Assembly (NCBI RefSeq): GCF_900114035.1
Contig: NZ_FORP01000001.1
Location: 310,001 to 374,000 of the forward strand
Direction: 5' to 3'
Source of the DNA: Amycolatopsis sacchari
GTDB taxonomy: Bacteria; Actinomycetota; Actinomycetes; Mycobacteriales; Pseudonocardiaceae
Length of the DNA: 64,000 nt
Positions 34,498 to 44,178 of the stretch are shown here, one piece after another. Positions within the stretch are counted from its first letter, which is position 1; every line of letters starts with the position of its first letter. Under the pieces are notes generated by a model. The model was given only the letters and a program-made list of their open reading frames with translations. It was not told the DNA's origin and did no database searches. The position numbers and the translations under genes were made by a program.

Positions 34498-35439
34498 ATG
34501 GCGAACACGAGCACGCGCACCCTGCGGCTGCTGTCCCTGCTGCAGAGCCACCGCTACTGGCCCGGCGCCGAACTGGCGGAGCGGCTCGGCGTTTCGCCCC
34601 GCACGCTCCGGCGGGACGTGGACCGGCTGCGCGAGCTGGGCTATCCGGTCGAGGCGCAACGCGGGGTCGACGGCGGGTACCAGCTCGCGGCCGGCGCGGC
34701 GCTGCCCCCGCTGGTGGTCGACGACGATGAGGCCGTCGCGCTCGTGGTGGGGTTGCAGACCGCGGCGCAGGGCCCCGTGGACGGGATCGCCGAGTCCTCC
34801 GTCCGCGTCCTGGCCAAGGTGGTGCAGGTGCTGCCGCGACGGCTGCGGCACCGGGTCGACGCGCTGCGGGCGATGACCGTGCCCGCGAGCTGGCGCGGCG
34901 GGGGAGTGGACCCCGGCGTGCTCACGACGGTCGCGCTGGCGTGCCGGGACGCCGAACGCGTCCGCTTCACCTACACCGCCGCGAACGGCACCCGCACCGA
35001 CCGGCACGCCGAGCCGCACCGGCTGGTGTCGCTCGGGAACCGGTGGTACCTGGTGGCCTACGACCTCGTCCGGCACGACTGGCGCAGCTTCCGCGTCGAC
35101 CGGCTCACCTCGCCCGCGGTCACCGGCGAGCGGTTCCGGCCCCGCGAGCTGCCCGCCGCGGACGCCGCCGAGTTCGTGCGCCGCAACCTCGACAACCTCT
35201 ACCGCGCCTACGACGTCGAGGTGCTCGTGCACGCCCCGGCGGCGACGGTGCGGGAACGGATCGGCCGGTGGTGCACGGTCGAGGAGGCGGGCGAGTCGTG
35301 CCGCGTGCGGATGACCGCGGAGTCGCTGGACTGGCCGACGATGGCGCTCGGCGTCGTCGGCGCCGACTTCGAGGTGGTGTCCCCGCCCGAGCTCGCCGAG
35401 CAGGTGCGGGACTGGGGCGCGCGCTTCAGCCGCGCGTAG
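34498..35439 (+). CDS. WYL-domain (YafY-type) transcriptional regulator
   Basis: A protein of 313 residues. An N-terminal DeoR-like helix-turn-helix ([32 protein letters not shown]) is followed by a WYL domain ([22 protein letters not shown]) and a C-terminal extension. Such proteins repress or activate a neighbour upon binding a small ligand or nucleic acid. The perfect palindrome upstream marks its likely site and the divergent DinB gene its likely target. Its 3' end overlaps the convergent glycerol kinase by 14 bp. Confidence 0.92.
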   Translation: MANTSTRTLRLLSLLQSHRYWPGAELAERLGVSPRTLRRDVDRLRELGYPVEAQRGVDGGYQLAAGAALPPLVVDDDEAVALVVGLQTAAQGPVDGIAESSVRVLAKVVQVLPRRLRHRVDALRAMTVPASWRGGGVDPGVLTTVALACRDAERVRFTYTAANGTRTDRHAEPHRLVSLGNRWYLVAYDLVRHDWRSFRVDRLTSPAVTGERFRPRELPAADAAEFVRRNLDNLYRAYDVEVLVHAPAATVRERIGRWCTVEEAGESCRVRMTAESLDWPTMALGVVGADFEVVSPPELAEQVRDWGARFSRA

Positions 35440-36940
35440 CCCGGTTGCCCCAGTCGATGCTCAGCCGCACGGCGTGCCGCCAGTTCGCGTACTCGGCCTC
35501 GCGGCGGGCGGCGGGCATCTGCGGCAGCCACTGCGCGGCGCGGTGCCAGTTGCGGCGCAGCCCGCGGAGGTCCGGCCACAACCCGACGGCCAGCCCCGCG
35601 GCGTAGGCGGCGCCGACGGACACGGTCTCGGCGAGCATCGGGCGCATCACCGGCACGTCCAGCACGTCCGCGATGAGCTGCATCAGCAGGTGGTCCGGCG
35701 TCATCCCACCGTCCACTTTGAGCGCTTTCGTGGTCAGCCCGGAGTCGGCGTTCATGGCCTCGACAACCTCACGGGTCTGCCACGCCGTCGCTTCCAGCAC
35801 CGCACGGGCGAGGTGGCCCTTCGTGACGTAAGAGGTCAGCCCGACGACGAGGCCGCGCGCCTCGCTGCGCCAGTGCGGGGCGAACAACCCCGCGAAGGCG
35901 GGCACGATGTAGCAGCCGCCGTTGTCGTCCACGGTCCTGGCGAGGGTTTCGATCTCCGGCGCCGTGCGGATGAGCCCGAGCGCGTCGCGGAACCACTGCA
36001 CGAGCGAGCCGGTGACCGCGATCGAGCCCTCCAGCGCGTAGTGGGCGGGCTCGGCGTCGAGCTGGAACGCGACCGTGGTCAGCAGCCCGTGCCGCGAGGA
36101 CACCGGTTCCGTGCCGGTGTTCATGAGCAGGAAGCTGCCCGTGCCGTAGGTGCACTTGGCCTCACCCGCGTCGAAGCACGTCTGGCCGAACAACGCCGCC
36201 TGCTGGTCGCCGAGTGCCGCCGCGATGCGCAGCCCCGGCACGACGCGGCGGGTGATGCCGTGTTCCCGCGCGGACGGCTGGATCTCCGGCAGCATCGCCC
36301 GCGGGATGCCGAAGAACGCCAGCAGGTCGTCGTCCCAGTCCAATGTGGACAGGTTCATCAGCAGGGTGCGGCTGGCGTTGGTGACGTCGGTGACGTGGCT
36401 GCCGCCGTGGGCACCGCCGGTGAGGTTCCAGATCAGCCAGCTCTCCATGGTGCCGAACAGGACGTCGCCGCGTTCGGCGCGCTCACGCAGGCCCGGGGTG
36501 TGGTCGAGCAGCCAGCGCACCTTGGGCGCGGAGAAGTACGTCGCCAGCGGCAGCCCGCTGCGTTCCCGCACCCGCTCCGCGCCGGGCAGCGCCGACAGTT
36601 CGCGGACGAGGTCCTCGGTGCGGGTGTCCTGCCACACCACCGCGCGGCCGACGGGGACACCGGTGTGGCGGTCCCACAGCACGGTGGTCTCCCGCTGGTT
36701 CGCGATGCCCAGCCCCGCCACCTGGCTCGCGTCGATCCCCGCCTCCCGCAACGCCTGCGGCACGATCCGGTCGACGTTGCGCCAGATCTCGGTGGCGTCG
36801 TGCTCGACCCAGCCCGGGCGCGGGAAGTGCTGCCGGTGCTCGCGCTGCACGACGGCGACGAGCCGCGCCCGCTGGTCGAACACCAGGCAGCGGGTGGACG
36901 TCGTGCCCTGGTCGATCGCCATCACGTGGTGCGCGGGCAT
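35426..36940 (-). CDS. glpK: Glycerol kinase, second copy
   Basis: A FGGY kinase of 504 residues. [14 protein letters not shown] holds the phosphate loop; NQRETTVLW and [10 protein letters not shown] carry the glycerol-contact Arg/Glu and Asp; [14 protein letters not shown] is the glycerol kinase hallmark. Start at 36940 with GGAGGTCC six bases away. It catalyses ATP-dependent phosphorylation of glycerol to sn-glycerol 3-phosphate. It follows the IclR gene on the same strand by 90 bp, apart from the complete glpFKD operon, and clearly differs from the other GlpK, so the two probably differ in regulation or kinetics. Confidence 0.93.
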   Translation of the reverse strand: MPAHHVMAIDQGTTSTRCLVFDQRARLVAVVQREHRQHFPRPGWVEHDATEIWRNVDRIVPQALREAGIDASQVAGLGIANQRETTVLWDRHTGVPVGRAVVWQDTRTEDLVRELSALPGAERVRERSGLPLATYFSAPKVRWLLDHTPGLRERAERGDVLFGTMESWLIWNLTGGAHGGSHVTDVTNASRTLLMNLSTLDWDDDLLAFFGIPRAMLPEIQPSAREHGITRRVVPGLRIAAALGDQQAALFGQTCFDAGEAKCTYGTGSFLLMNTGTEPVSSRHGLLTTVAFQLDAEPAHYALEGSIAVTGSLVQWFRDALGLIRTAPEIETLARTVDDNGGCYIVPAFAGLFAPHWRSEARGLVVGLTSYVTKGHLARAVLEATAWQTREVVEAMNADSGLTTKALKVDGGMTPDHLLMQLIADVLDVPVMRPMLAETVSVGAAYAAGLAVGLWPDLRGLRRNWHRAAQWLPQMPAARREAEYANWRHAVRLSIDWGNRATRG

Positions 36941-37030
36941 CAGCGGACCTCCGGCCGTTTCATGCCCCGAGGTTAACCAAGGCCGATTCGGAGTACGCGG
37001 CACCGGCTGGCGCCACTTCTGCAACACTCC

Positions 37031-37795
37031 CTAGCGGTCGGTCTCCAGATCGCGGCTCACCGCGAGTGCCGCGTCCCGGACGCTCTGCACGAGCGCCGGG
37101 CGCGGCCTGCCGCGGGTGTCGCAGAGCCGGTCGACCGCGCCGGTGATGCCGATGGCGCCGACGACGAGCCCGCCGAACGAGCGGATCGGCGCGGCGACAC
37201 CGGCCTCGCCGGGCACGAACTCCTCCACCTCCGCCGCCCAGTCCGCCTCGCGGATCCGCGCCAGCGCGCCGCTCAGCGCCGCCCCCGTGGTGAGGGTGCG
37301 GCGGGTGTAGGGCTCGGGCGCGCCCGACAGCACGGTCTGGGCGAGGTCGGCGTCGAACGCGAGCAGCACCTTGCCGAGCGCGGTCGCGTGCAGCGGCTGG
37401 GAACTGCCGACGTCGAGCGACTGCTGCGTGTCGTCCGGCCGGAACACGTGGTGCACCACCAGCACGCTGCCGCCGTCCGGCACGCCGAGCCGCACCGCCT
37501 CCCCGCTGCGGGCGGCGAGCGCGTCGGCCCAGTTGCTCGCGCGCGAGCGGAGGTCGTTGGCGTCGAGGTAGCCGGGACCGAGGTGCGACAACGCGTCCCC
37601 GAGTGAATACTGGCCGGATACGGGATCCTGGTGGACGAAGCCCACGCCCTGCAGGGTGCGCAGCAGCCCGTGCGCGGTGCCCTTCGCCAGCCCCAGCCCG
37701 GCGGCGATGTCGGCCAGCCCGAGCCTGCCCGACCCGCGCGCGAGCAGCCGCAGGATCGCGGCGGCGCGTTCGATGGACTGGATGGGGCCCGGCAC
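37031..37795 (-). CDS. IclR-family regulator (GylR-like) of glycerol genes
   Basis: A protein of 254 residues: winged helix-turn-helix IQSIERAAAILRLLARGSGRLGLADIAAGLGLAKGTAHGLL, then the IclR effector domain with LHATALGKVLLAF and GVAAPIRSFGGLVVGAIGI. It is placed as GylR is in Streptomyces, where an IclR-type repressor controls the glycerol operon. GTG start at 37795. It is divergent from glpF, with paired sites between, and is followed by the second glpK, likely in the same transcript. Confidence 0.92.
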   Translation of the reverse strand: MPGPIQSIERAAAILRLLARGSGRLGLADIAAGLGLAKGTAHGLLRTLQGVGFVHQDPVSGQYSLGDALSHLGPGYLDANDLRSRASNWADALAARSGEAVRLGVPDGGSVLVVHHVFRPDDTQQSLDVGSSQPLHATALGKVLLAFDADLAQTVLSGAPEPYTRRTLTTGAALSGALARIREADWAAEVEEFVPGEAGVAAPIRSFGGLVVGAIGITGAVDRLCDTRGRPRPALVQSVRDAALAVSRDLETDR

Positions 37796-37818
37796 GACGC
37801 GAACCTTAACCCCTTTCC

Positions 37819-37911
37819 GTTCGACAATGCCGACCGCACCTCCCGCGCCCGAGCTGCCGTTCGGCGCGGGCCACCCCCGTGCGCGAGATCGGGCGTTCGA
37901 CGATGCCGAAC
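37819..37911. promoter_or_regulatory. IclR operators between the regulator and glpF
   Basis: GTTCGACGATGCCGAAC at 37895-37911 has perfect 5-bp arms (GTTCG/CGAAC). GTTCGACAATGCCGACC at 37819-37835 differs at two positions. Both share the core TTCGAC-R-ATGCCGA. The 76-bp spacing places one near each divergent gene. Confidence 0.7.
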
Positions 37912-37997
37912 GGCCCCCGTTGTCGCCCCCGTGATCGCTTCCTAACGTCCCCGGCACCCGCCCCGGTGGCGTGGCGGGACTGGGTTCGGAGGTGGCA

Positions 37998-38813
37998 ATG
38001 GAGCGTCTCAAGGCCGGCGGGCTCGCCGGCGAGGTGCTGGCGGAATTCGCCGGCACCCTCATCCTGATCTTGTTCGGCGTGGGCGTGGTCGCGCAGGTCG
38101 CGGCCGCCGGCATCGGTGACCACGACAGCATCGCGTGGGCCTGGGGCCTCGGCGTGGTGCTCGGCGTGTTCGTCTCCGCCCGCATCAGCGGCGGACACCT
38201 CAACCCCGCGGTGACAGTGGCGCTGGCGGTGTTCCGCGACTTCTCGTGGCGCAAGGTCGCCCCGTACGTGCTCGCCCAGACCGCGGGCGCGTTCGTCGCC
38301 GCGCTGCTCGTGCGGTGGAACTACAGCGAGGTCCTGTCGGCCGCGGACCCGGGGCACACCATCAAGACCCAGGGCGTGTTCTCGACCCTGCCGGGCAACG
38401 GCACGCTGCCCGTGAGCGACCTCGGCGCGCTGCGCGACCAGATCATCGGCACCGCGATCCTGCTGTTCCTCGTCGCCGCGATCACCGACGCGCGCAACCT
38501 CGTGCCCCCGCAGTGGGCCTCGCCGATCATCGTCGGCGCCGTCGTCGTGGGCATCGGCATGGCGTGGGGGACCGACGCCGGGTACGCGATCAACCCCGCC
38601 CGTGACTTCGGCCCGCGGCTCGCGTCCTTCCTCACCGGCTACGACGGCGCGTGGCTCGACCAGTACGGCAACCCCTACTTCTGGGTGCCGATCGTCGGCC
38701 CCCTGATCGGCGGCGTCGTCGGCGTCGGTCTCTACCGGCTGCTCGTCGGCCGGTTCCTCCCCACCGCCGGGCCGGCCGAGCCCGGGCGGATCCCCGTCGA
38801 GGCCAAGGCCTGA
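37998..38813 (+). CDS. glpF: Glycerol facilitator (aquaglyceroporin)
   Basis: A MIP-family channel of 271 residues with six membrane helices and both NPA loops ([12 protein letters not shown] and [12 protein letters not shown]). The Asp after the second NPA (NPARD) is the mark of glycerol facilitators over water channels. GGAGGTGG precedes the ATG. First gene of the glpFKD operon. Confidence 0.96.
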   Translation: MERLKAGGLAGEVLAEFAGTLILILFGVGVVAQVAAAGIGDHDSIAWAWGLGVVLGVFVSARISGGHLNPAVTVALAVFRDFSWRKVAPYVLAQTAGAFVAALLVRWNYSEVLSAADPGHTIKTQGVFSTLPGNGTLPVSDLGALRDQIIGTAILLFLVAAITDARNLVPPQWASPIIVGAVVVGIGMAWGTDAGYAINPARDFGPRLASFLTGYDGAWLDQYGNPYFWVPIVGPLIGGVVGVGLYRLLVGRFLPTAGPAEPGRIPVEAKA

Positions 38814-38830
38814 GCAGGAAGGTGACGACA

Positions 38831-40348
38831 ATGGGCGAGTTCGTCGGCGCGATCGACCAGGGCACGACCAGCACCCGGTTCATGGTCTTCGACCACGGGG
38901 GCAACGAGATCGTGCGCCACCAGCTGGAGCACGACCAGATCCTGCCGCGGCCCGGCTGGGTCGAGCACAACCCGACCGAGATCTGGGAACGCACCCGCGC
39001 GGTCATCGAAAGCGCGCTCACCAAGGGCGACCTGCGGGCGAGCGACCTCGCGGCGGTCGGCATCACCAACCAGCGCGAGACGACCGTGGTGTGGAACCGG
39101 CGCACCGGCCGGCCCTACACCAATGCGATCGTCTGGCAGGACACCCGCACCGACCGCATCGCCGCCGCGCTCGACGCGGACGGCCGCGGCGACGTCATCC
39201 GCCAGAAGGCGGGCCTGCCGCCCGCGACGTACTTCTCCGCGGGCAAGCTGCAGTGGATCCTGGAGAACGTCGACGGGGTGCGTGCCGCGGCCGAGGCGGG
39301 CGACGCGATCTTCGGCACGATGGACACCTGGCTGCTGTGGCACCTCACCGGCGGCGTCGACGGCGGGGTGCACATCACCGATCCCACCAACGCCAGCCGC
39401 ACGATGCTGATGAACCTGGAGACGTGGGACTGGGACGACGAGCTGTTGTCCTTCTTCGACATCCCGCGCCAGATGCTGCCGTTCATCCTCCCGTCCGGGA
39501 ACCCCGAACTGCACGGCGTGACCCGCGCGAACGGGCCGTTCGGCGGCGAGGTGAAGCTCGCCGGGGTGCTCGGCGACCAGCAGGCGGCGACCGTCGGCCA
39601 GCTGTGCTTCCGGCCCGGCGAGGCCAAGAACACCTACGGCACCGGCAACTTCCTGCTGCTCAACACCGGCCACGAGCTCGTGCGCTCGCAGCACGGGCTG
39701 CTCACCACGGTCGCCTACCAGTTCGGCGAGGAGAAGCCGGTCTACGCCTTGGAGGGCTCGATCGCCGTCACCGGCTCGGCCGTGCAGTGGCTGCGTGACC
39801 AGCTCGGCATCATCAGCGGTGCCGCGCAGAGCGAGGCGCTGGCGAGCCAGGTCGAGGACAACGGCGGTGTCTACTTCGTCCCGGCGTTCTCGGGCCTGTT
39901 CGCGCCGTACTGGCGTTCCGACGCCCGGGGCGCGCTGCTGGGCCTGTCCCGCTACAGCACCAACGCGCACGTGGCGCGCGCGACGCTGGAGGCGATCTGC
40001 TACCAGAGCCGCGACGTGGTGGAGGCGATGACCGCGGACTCCGGCGTCGAGCTGGAGGTGCTGCGGGTGGACGGCGGGGTGACCGCGAACCAGCTGTGCA
40101 TGCAGCTGCAGGCGGACATCCTCGGCGTGCCGGTATCGCGGCCGGTCGTCGCCGAGACCACCGCGCTCGGCGCCGCCTACGCCGCCGGCCTGTCGGTCGG
40201 GTTCTGGGGCTCCACGGACGAGCTGGAGCAGAACTGGCAGGAGGACCGCCGCTGGGAGCCCACGTGGAGCGATGAGCAGCGGGCCGAGGGCTACGCGGGC
40301 TGGAAGAAAGCGGTTTCCCGCACGGTCGGCTGGATCGACGCGGACTGA
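38831..40348 (+). CDS. glpK: Glycerol kinase
   Basis: A FGGY kinase of 505 residues with [33 protein letters not shown] and [14 protein letters not shown]. It traps imported glycerol as glycerol 3-phosphate. It lies 17 bp after glpF and 23 bp before glpD. It is the operon copy of the two kinases in this window. Confidence 0.97.
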   Translation: MGEFVGAIDQGTTSTRFMVFDHGGNEIVRHQLEHDQILPRPGWVEHNPTEIWERTRAVIESALTKGDLRASDLAAVGITNQRETTVVWNRRTGRPYTNAIVWQDTRTDRIAAALDADGRGDVIRQKAGLPPATYFSAGKLQWILENVDGVRAAAEAGDAIFGTMDTWLLWHLTGGVDGGVHITDPTNASRTMLMNLETWDWDDELLSFFDIPRQMLPFILPSGNPELHGVTRANGPFGGEVKLAGVLGDQQAATVGQLCFRPGEAKNTYGTGNFLLLNTGHELVRSQHGLLTTVAYQFGEEKPVYALEGSIAVTGSAVQWLRDQLGIISGAAQSEALASQVEDNGGVYFVPAFSGLFAPYWRSDARGALLGLSRYSTNAHVARATLEAICYQSRDVVEAMTADSGVELEVLRVDGGVTANQLCMQLQADILGVPVSRPVVAETTALGAAYAAGLSVGFWGSTDELEQNWQEDRRWEPTWSDEQRAEGYAGWKKAVSRTVGWIDAD

Positions 40349-40371
40349 CGGAAGCGAAGGAAGTAGGACAC

Positions 40372-41910
40372 GTGCACGAATCCCTTGCCGGGCAACGGGC
40401 CCGGACCACGGAGCTGCTGACCACCGGCCGGTTCGACGTGCTGGTGATCGGCGGCGGCATCGTCGGGCTCGCGACCGCGTGGGAGGCCGCCAGGGCCGGG
40501 CTGCGCGTGGCGGTGGTCGAGAAGGGCGACTTCGCGTCGGCCACCTCCAGCGCCTCGTCGAAGCTCGTGCACGGCGGTCTGCGGTACCTGGCGATGGGCA
40601 ACGTCAAGCTGGTGCGGGAGAACCACCGTGAACGCCGCGCGCTCGGCACCACGGTGGCCCCGCACCACGTGCGCCCGCTGCCGTTCCTCGTGGCACTGCG
40701 CCGCGGCGGTCCGCACGGGCCGGTGACGATCGGTGCCGGGATGCTCGCCTACACGGCGTTGTCCGGCTTCGCCGACGGCATCGGGCACATCATCTCGCCC
40801 GCTCGGGCGCAGCAGTACGTGTCGGGCCTGCGCGCGGACGCGCTGACGGCGTGCGGCATCTACCACGACCACCAGATGAACGACGCCCGGCTCGCGGTCA
40901 CCACCGCGCGGGCCGCCGCCGCGTCCGGTGCCGTGCTGCTCAACCACGCCGAGGTGCTCGGACTGCGCACCGCCGGTGGGCAGGTGTCCGGTGTGGACGT
41001 CCGGGACACCTTGTCCGGTAAGGAGTTCGGCGTCGACGCCGAGGTCGTCGTGAACGCGGCCGGGCCATGGGTCGACCACCTGCGGCGGCTGGAGGACCCG
41101 GCCGCACGGCCCAGCATGCGGCTGTCCAAGGGCACGCACCTCGTGCTGCGGCGGCACGGCACGTGGGACGCCGCGGTCACCACCCCGCTCGACGGCGGTC
41201 GCGTGTCCTTCGCCATCCCCTGGGAGGGGCGGCTGCTGCTGGGCACCACCGACGAGGAGTACCGGGGCGACCCGGGCGACGTCCGCCCCACGGACGCCGA
41301 CGTGGACCAGATCCTCGGCGAGGCCGGGTTGTCGATCGGGGAGGAGCACCTGCGCCGGTCGGACATCGTGTACTCGTTCGCGGGGCTGCGCGTGCTGCCC
41401 GGCGGCGAGGGCGACACCCAGCACGCCAAGCGCGAGACCGTGGTCAGCGTCGGGCGCGGCGGCATGATCAGCATCGCGGGCGGCAAGTGGACGACGTTCC
41501 GCGACATCGGCCGGAAGGTGCTCAAGCAGCTGCGCACGCGGCTGCCGCAAGCCACGCCCGGTCCGGTCAACGCGCCGCTGCCCGGCGCGGCGAGCCCCGA
41601 GGCGGTGGAGCACGTGCTGCTGCGTGCCGCCCCGGAGCTGCCGCAGGACGTCGCCGCCCACCTGGCGCGGCACTACGGCTCGGTCAGCCACGAGCTGCTC
41701 GCGCTCGGGCTCGAAAACCCCGCCCTGCTCGAGCGCGTGCACCCCGATGGACCCGACATCTGGGCCCAGGTGGTGTACGCGATCGAGCGGGAGTGGGCGT
41801 GCGAGCCCGACGACGTCCTGCGCCGCCGCACCACGCTGACCGTGCGCGGCCTGGACACCCCCGAGATCCGCGCGCGTGTCGCGGAGCTCCTCCAGGGCGC
41901 GCTGGTCTGA
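40372..41910 (+). CDS. glpD: Aerobic glycerol-3-phosphate dehydrogenase
   Basis: A flavoprotein of 512 residues. The FAD motif VLVIGGGIVGLATAWEAARAG is followed by SSASSKLVHGGLRYL, both typical of GlpD. The C-terminal accessory domain is present. It oxidises glycerol 3-phosphate to dihydroxyacetone phosphate at the membrane, passing electrons to quinone. GTG start. Last gene of the operon, meeting a convergent gene 15 bp later. Confidence 0.96.
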   Translation: MHESLAGQRARTTELLTTGRFDVLVIGGGIVGLATAWEAARAGLRVAVVEKGDFASATSSASSKLVHGGLRYLAMGNVKLVRENHRERRALGTTVAPHHVRPLPFLVALRRGGPHGPVTIGAGMLAYTALSGFADGIGHIISPARAQQYVSGLRADALTACGIYHDHQMNDARLAVTTARAAAASGAVLLNHAEVLGLRTAGGQVSGVDVRDTLSGKEFGVDAEVVVNAAGPWVDHLRRLEDPAARPSMRLSKGTHLVLRRHGTWDAAVTTPLDGGRVSFAIPWEGRLLLGTTDEEYRGDPGDVRPTDADVDQILGEAGLSIGEEHLRRSDIVYSFAGLRVLPGGEGDTQHAKRETVVSVGRGGMISIAGGKWTTFRDIGRKVLKQLRTRLPQATPGPVNAPLPGAASPEAVEHVLLRAAPELPQDVAAHLARHYGSVSHELLALGLENPALLERVHPDGPDIWAQVVYAIEREWACEPDDVLRRRTTLTVRGLDTPEIRARVAELLQGALV

Positions 41911-41925
41911 GGCCCGGGGAGGTGC

Positions 41926-42810
41926 TCAGGACTCGACGGCGGGCTTGAGCACCTCCTCGCACCACTGCCGGAACGTCGTCGGCGTGCCGCGGCGGTCGGC
42001 GTCCGGCTCGCCGAGGTCGAGGCCGTTGTCCTTGGCGGTCATCATGTCGATCATCGCCTGCGCCACGGCCTCGGACGTCCCGCGGCCGATCATCATCGCC
42101 TTCAGGTCCGCCGCGGGGATCCGCTGGTACCGCACGGGTTTGCCGAGCACCTCGGACATGGTGCGCGCGAGGTCGTCCTGGGACAGGTCCTCGGGACCGA
42201 GCACGGGCACGCTGTCGTACCCGCTCCACGTCGGGTCGGTCAGCAGCCCGGTGGCGACGGCGGCGATGTCGCGCGTCGCGCACGTCGGCGCCTTCGTGTC
42301 GCCCGCGATGATGTCGTAGAAGACGCCCTGGTCGCGGATCGAGGCGACCTGCCGGAGCAGGTTGTCCATGAACGTGGCGTTCGCGAGGGAGCGGTACGGC
42401 ACGCCGGTGCTCGCGAGCAGGTCGTCCATCGCGATGGACGCCGTGACGTGCCCGGCGTTGCCGACGACCGGCGTGCCGCGGCCGATGGACGAGACGCCCA
42501 CGACGCGCCCGACCCCCTGGGTCTTGATGGCTTCGTACGCGGGCCTGCTGAAGTCCACGTACGCGGCCTCGATGCTCTCCGCGCGCGGATCCGGTGGCAC
42601 CAGCCAGAAAACGGCGTCGGCACCGTCGAACGCGCGGGTGACCACGTCGAGGTCGCCGTGCGAGCCCGGCACGACCTCGACGCGTTCTCGGACGTCATCG
42701 GACAGCTTGCCCGGATCCCGCACGACGACGCGGACCCGCTCGTCCCGGTCGAGGAGGTTGCGGACGACCTGGCGGCCGATGGCGCCCGTGGGCGTGGTGA
42801 CGACGATCAT
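41926..42810 (-). CDS. NmrA-like NAD(P)-binding protein
   Basis: An atypical SDR of 294 residues: IVVTTPTGAIGRQVVRNLL (nucleotide motif TPTGAIG), VRVVVRDPGKL, FWLVPPDP, and no YxxxK catalytic pair. Members are NADP sensors or isoflavone-reductase-like enzymes. It is divergent from the LysR gene, which probably controls it. Confidence 0.88.
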   Translation of the reverse strand: MIVVTTPTGAIGRQVVRNLLDRDERVRVVVRDPGKLSDDVRERVEVVPGSHGDLDVVTRAFDGADAVFWLVPPDPRAESIEAAYVDFSRPAYEAIKTQGVGRVVGVSSIGRGTPVVGNAGHVTASIAMDDLLASTGVPYRSLANATFMDNLLRQVASIRDQGVFYDIIAGDTKAPTCATRDIAAVATGLLTDPTWSGYDSVPVLGPEDLSQDDLARTMSEVLGKPVRYQRIPAADLKAMMIGRGTSEAVAQAMIDMMTAKDNGLDLGEPDADRRGTPTTFRQWCEEVLKPAVES

Positions 42811-42908
42811 GAGGACCTCCTGGGATTTCCCTTTTGCCGCTGCCGAGTCAACTGCGGGCCGGGGCGGAGGTGAAGGACCGATCCAGTCGGCATTGATACC
42901 GTGGGAAT

Positions 42909-43796
42909 ATGAGTGATCTGGAGGTGCGGCAGCTGCGGTACTTCGTGGCGGTCGCCGAGGAGCTGCACTTCGGCCGCGCGGCGGAGCGGCTCGGGATGGC
43001 GCAGCCGCCGTTGTCCCGGGCGATCCGGGAGCTGGAGCGGCAGCTGGGCGTGCGGCTGCTCGAACGCACGACGCGCCAGGTCAGGCTGACGTCGGCGGGG
43101 GAGGTGCTGCTTCGGGACGCGCGCACCGCGATCGAGGCCGTCTCCGCCGCAGGCCGCAGGGCGCAGCACGCGGGGCGGCCGGCGCCAGGGCTGCGGCTGG
43201 CGCTGAAGGCGGACTACGACGCCGGGTTGCTGCCCCGGATCCTCAGCGCGTTCGAGCAGGAGGACGAGGCCGTGCCGGTGGAGCTGCTGCTCGGCGGTCG
43301 CGGCGAGCAGGCCCCGGCGTTGCGCGAGGGCAGGGCGGACGTCGCGCTGCTGCCGGAGCCGTTCGAGCCGCGGGGCCTGGACAGCGAGCCGCTGCTGACG
43401 GAACCGCGCCTGCTCGCGATCGCGGCGAACGACCCGCTCGCCGCCCGTTCTTCCTTGTGCCTGGCCGATTTGCGGGGGCGGACGCTGCCGGACGGCGGTG
43501 CGGCGGAGGACGGTGGCCTGGTGCTCGGCCCGGAGACGATCCGCCGGTCGACGCGGGACCTGGCGCAGATCTTCAACCTTGTCGAAGTGAGCGGCCTGGT
43601 GTGGTTCGTGCCGGATTCCCTGGCGCGGCGCCATCCGCGGCCGGGCATCGCGTACCGCACGGTGACGGACCTCCCGCCGGTGACGCTGTACCTGGCCTGG
43701 CCGCAGGATTCCCGTTCCCCGGCCGTGGCGGCGTTCGTGCGGGCGGCCACCGCGGTCGCGGCGGAGGTCGCGTCGCCGGCACCCGTGGCGGGGTGA
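42909..43796 (+). CDS. LysR-family transcriptional regulator
   Basis: A protein of 295 residues with the standard N-terminal helix-turn-helix (LEVRQLRYFVAVAEELHFGRAAERLGMAQPPLSRAIRELE) and a LysR substrate domain. It lies 98 bp from the divergent NmrA-like gene, its probable target. Its stop overlaps the start of the broken gene that follows by one base. Confidence 0.92.
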   Translation: MSDLEVRQLRYFVAVAEELHFGRAAERLGMAQPPLSRAIRELERQLGVRLLERTTRQVRLTSAGEVLLRDARTAIEAVSAAGRRAQHAGRPAPGLRLALKADYDAGLLPRILSAFEQEDEAVPVELLLGGRGEQAPALREGRADVALLPEPFEPRGLDSEPLLTEPRLLAIAANDPLAARSSLCLADLRGRTLPDGGAAEDGGLVLGPETIRRSTRDLAQIFNLVEVSGLVWFVPDSLARRHPRPGIAYRTVTDLPPVTLYLAWPQDSRSPAVAAFVRAATAVAAEVASPAPVAG

Positions 43797-44178
43797 TGGT
43801 GCCGCCGGTGCTGATCGGGTCCCCGCTGGGTGACCGGGTGGAGATCACGGTGCTGGGCCGCATGCACCCCGGAGCGACCGACTTCGACGACGGGACTTCG
43901 GCGGCGTCGCGCGCCTGGAGTCGCTGGAGGAGTGGCTCAGCCTGACCGCGACGGTGCACCGGTGCGGCCGGATCGAGGTCCGGGGCGTGGCCCGCGACCA
44001 GCCAGGCAGCGCGAACAGCTTGACGTTCCTCCTCGACGACCTGGACCAGACCGACCTGCCGCCGATCATCGACGCGCTCACCGCGATCGGGGAAGCGTTC
44101 CCCGTGCTCGGCGAGGACCGTCAGCGCGGCGTCAGCGTCACCGGCAAGCCGTCCACCGGCACGGGGAGCGACACGTAG
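43796..44178 (+). pseudogene. Broken small protein gene (internal deletion and frameshift)
   Basis: An ATG at 43796 opens a frame reading PPVLIGSPLGDRVEITVLGR then MHPGATDFDDG, which runs to a stop at 43943-43945. From about 43895 the good coding sequence moves to another frame: RLESLEEWLSLTATV, IEVRGVARDQPGSANSLTF, DLDQTDLPPIIDALTAIGEAFPVLG. Together they look like the two ends of an actinomycete small-protein family in which about 45 middle residues are normally present, so a deletion joined them out of frame. The 3' end runs into the convergent P450. The family comparison is from memory. Confidence 0.6.

Noticed and set aside
35426-36940. Xylulokinase or other FGGY kinase
   Set aside because: The NQRETT, GDQQAAL and [13 protein letters not shown] motifs are those of glycerol kinases.
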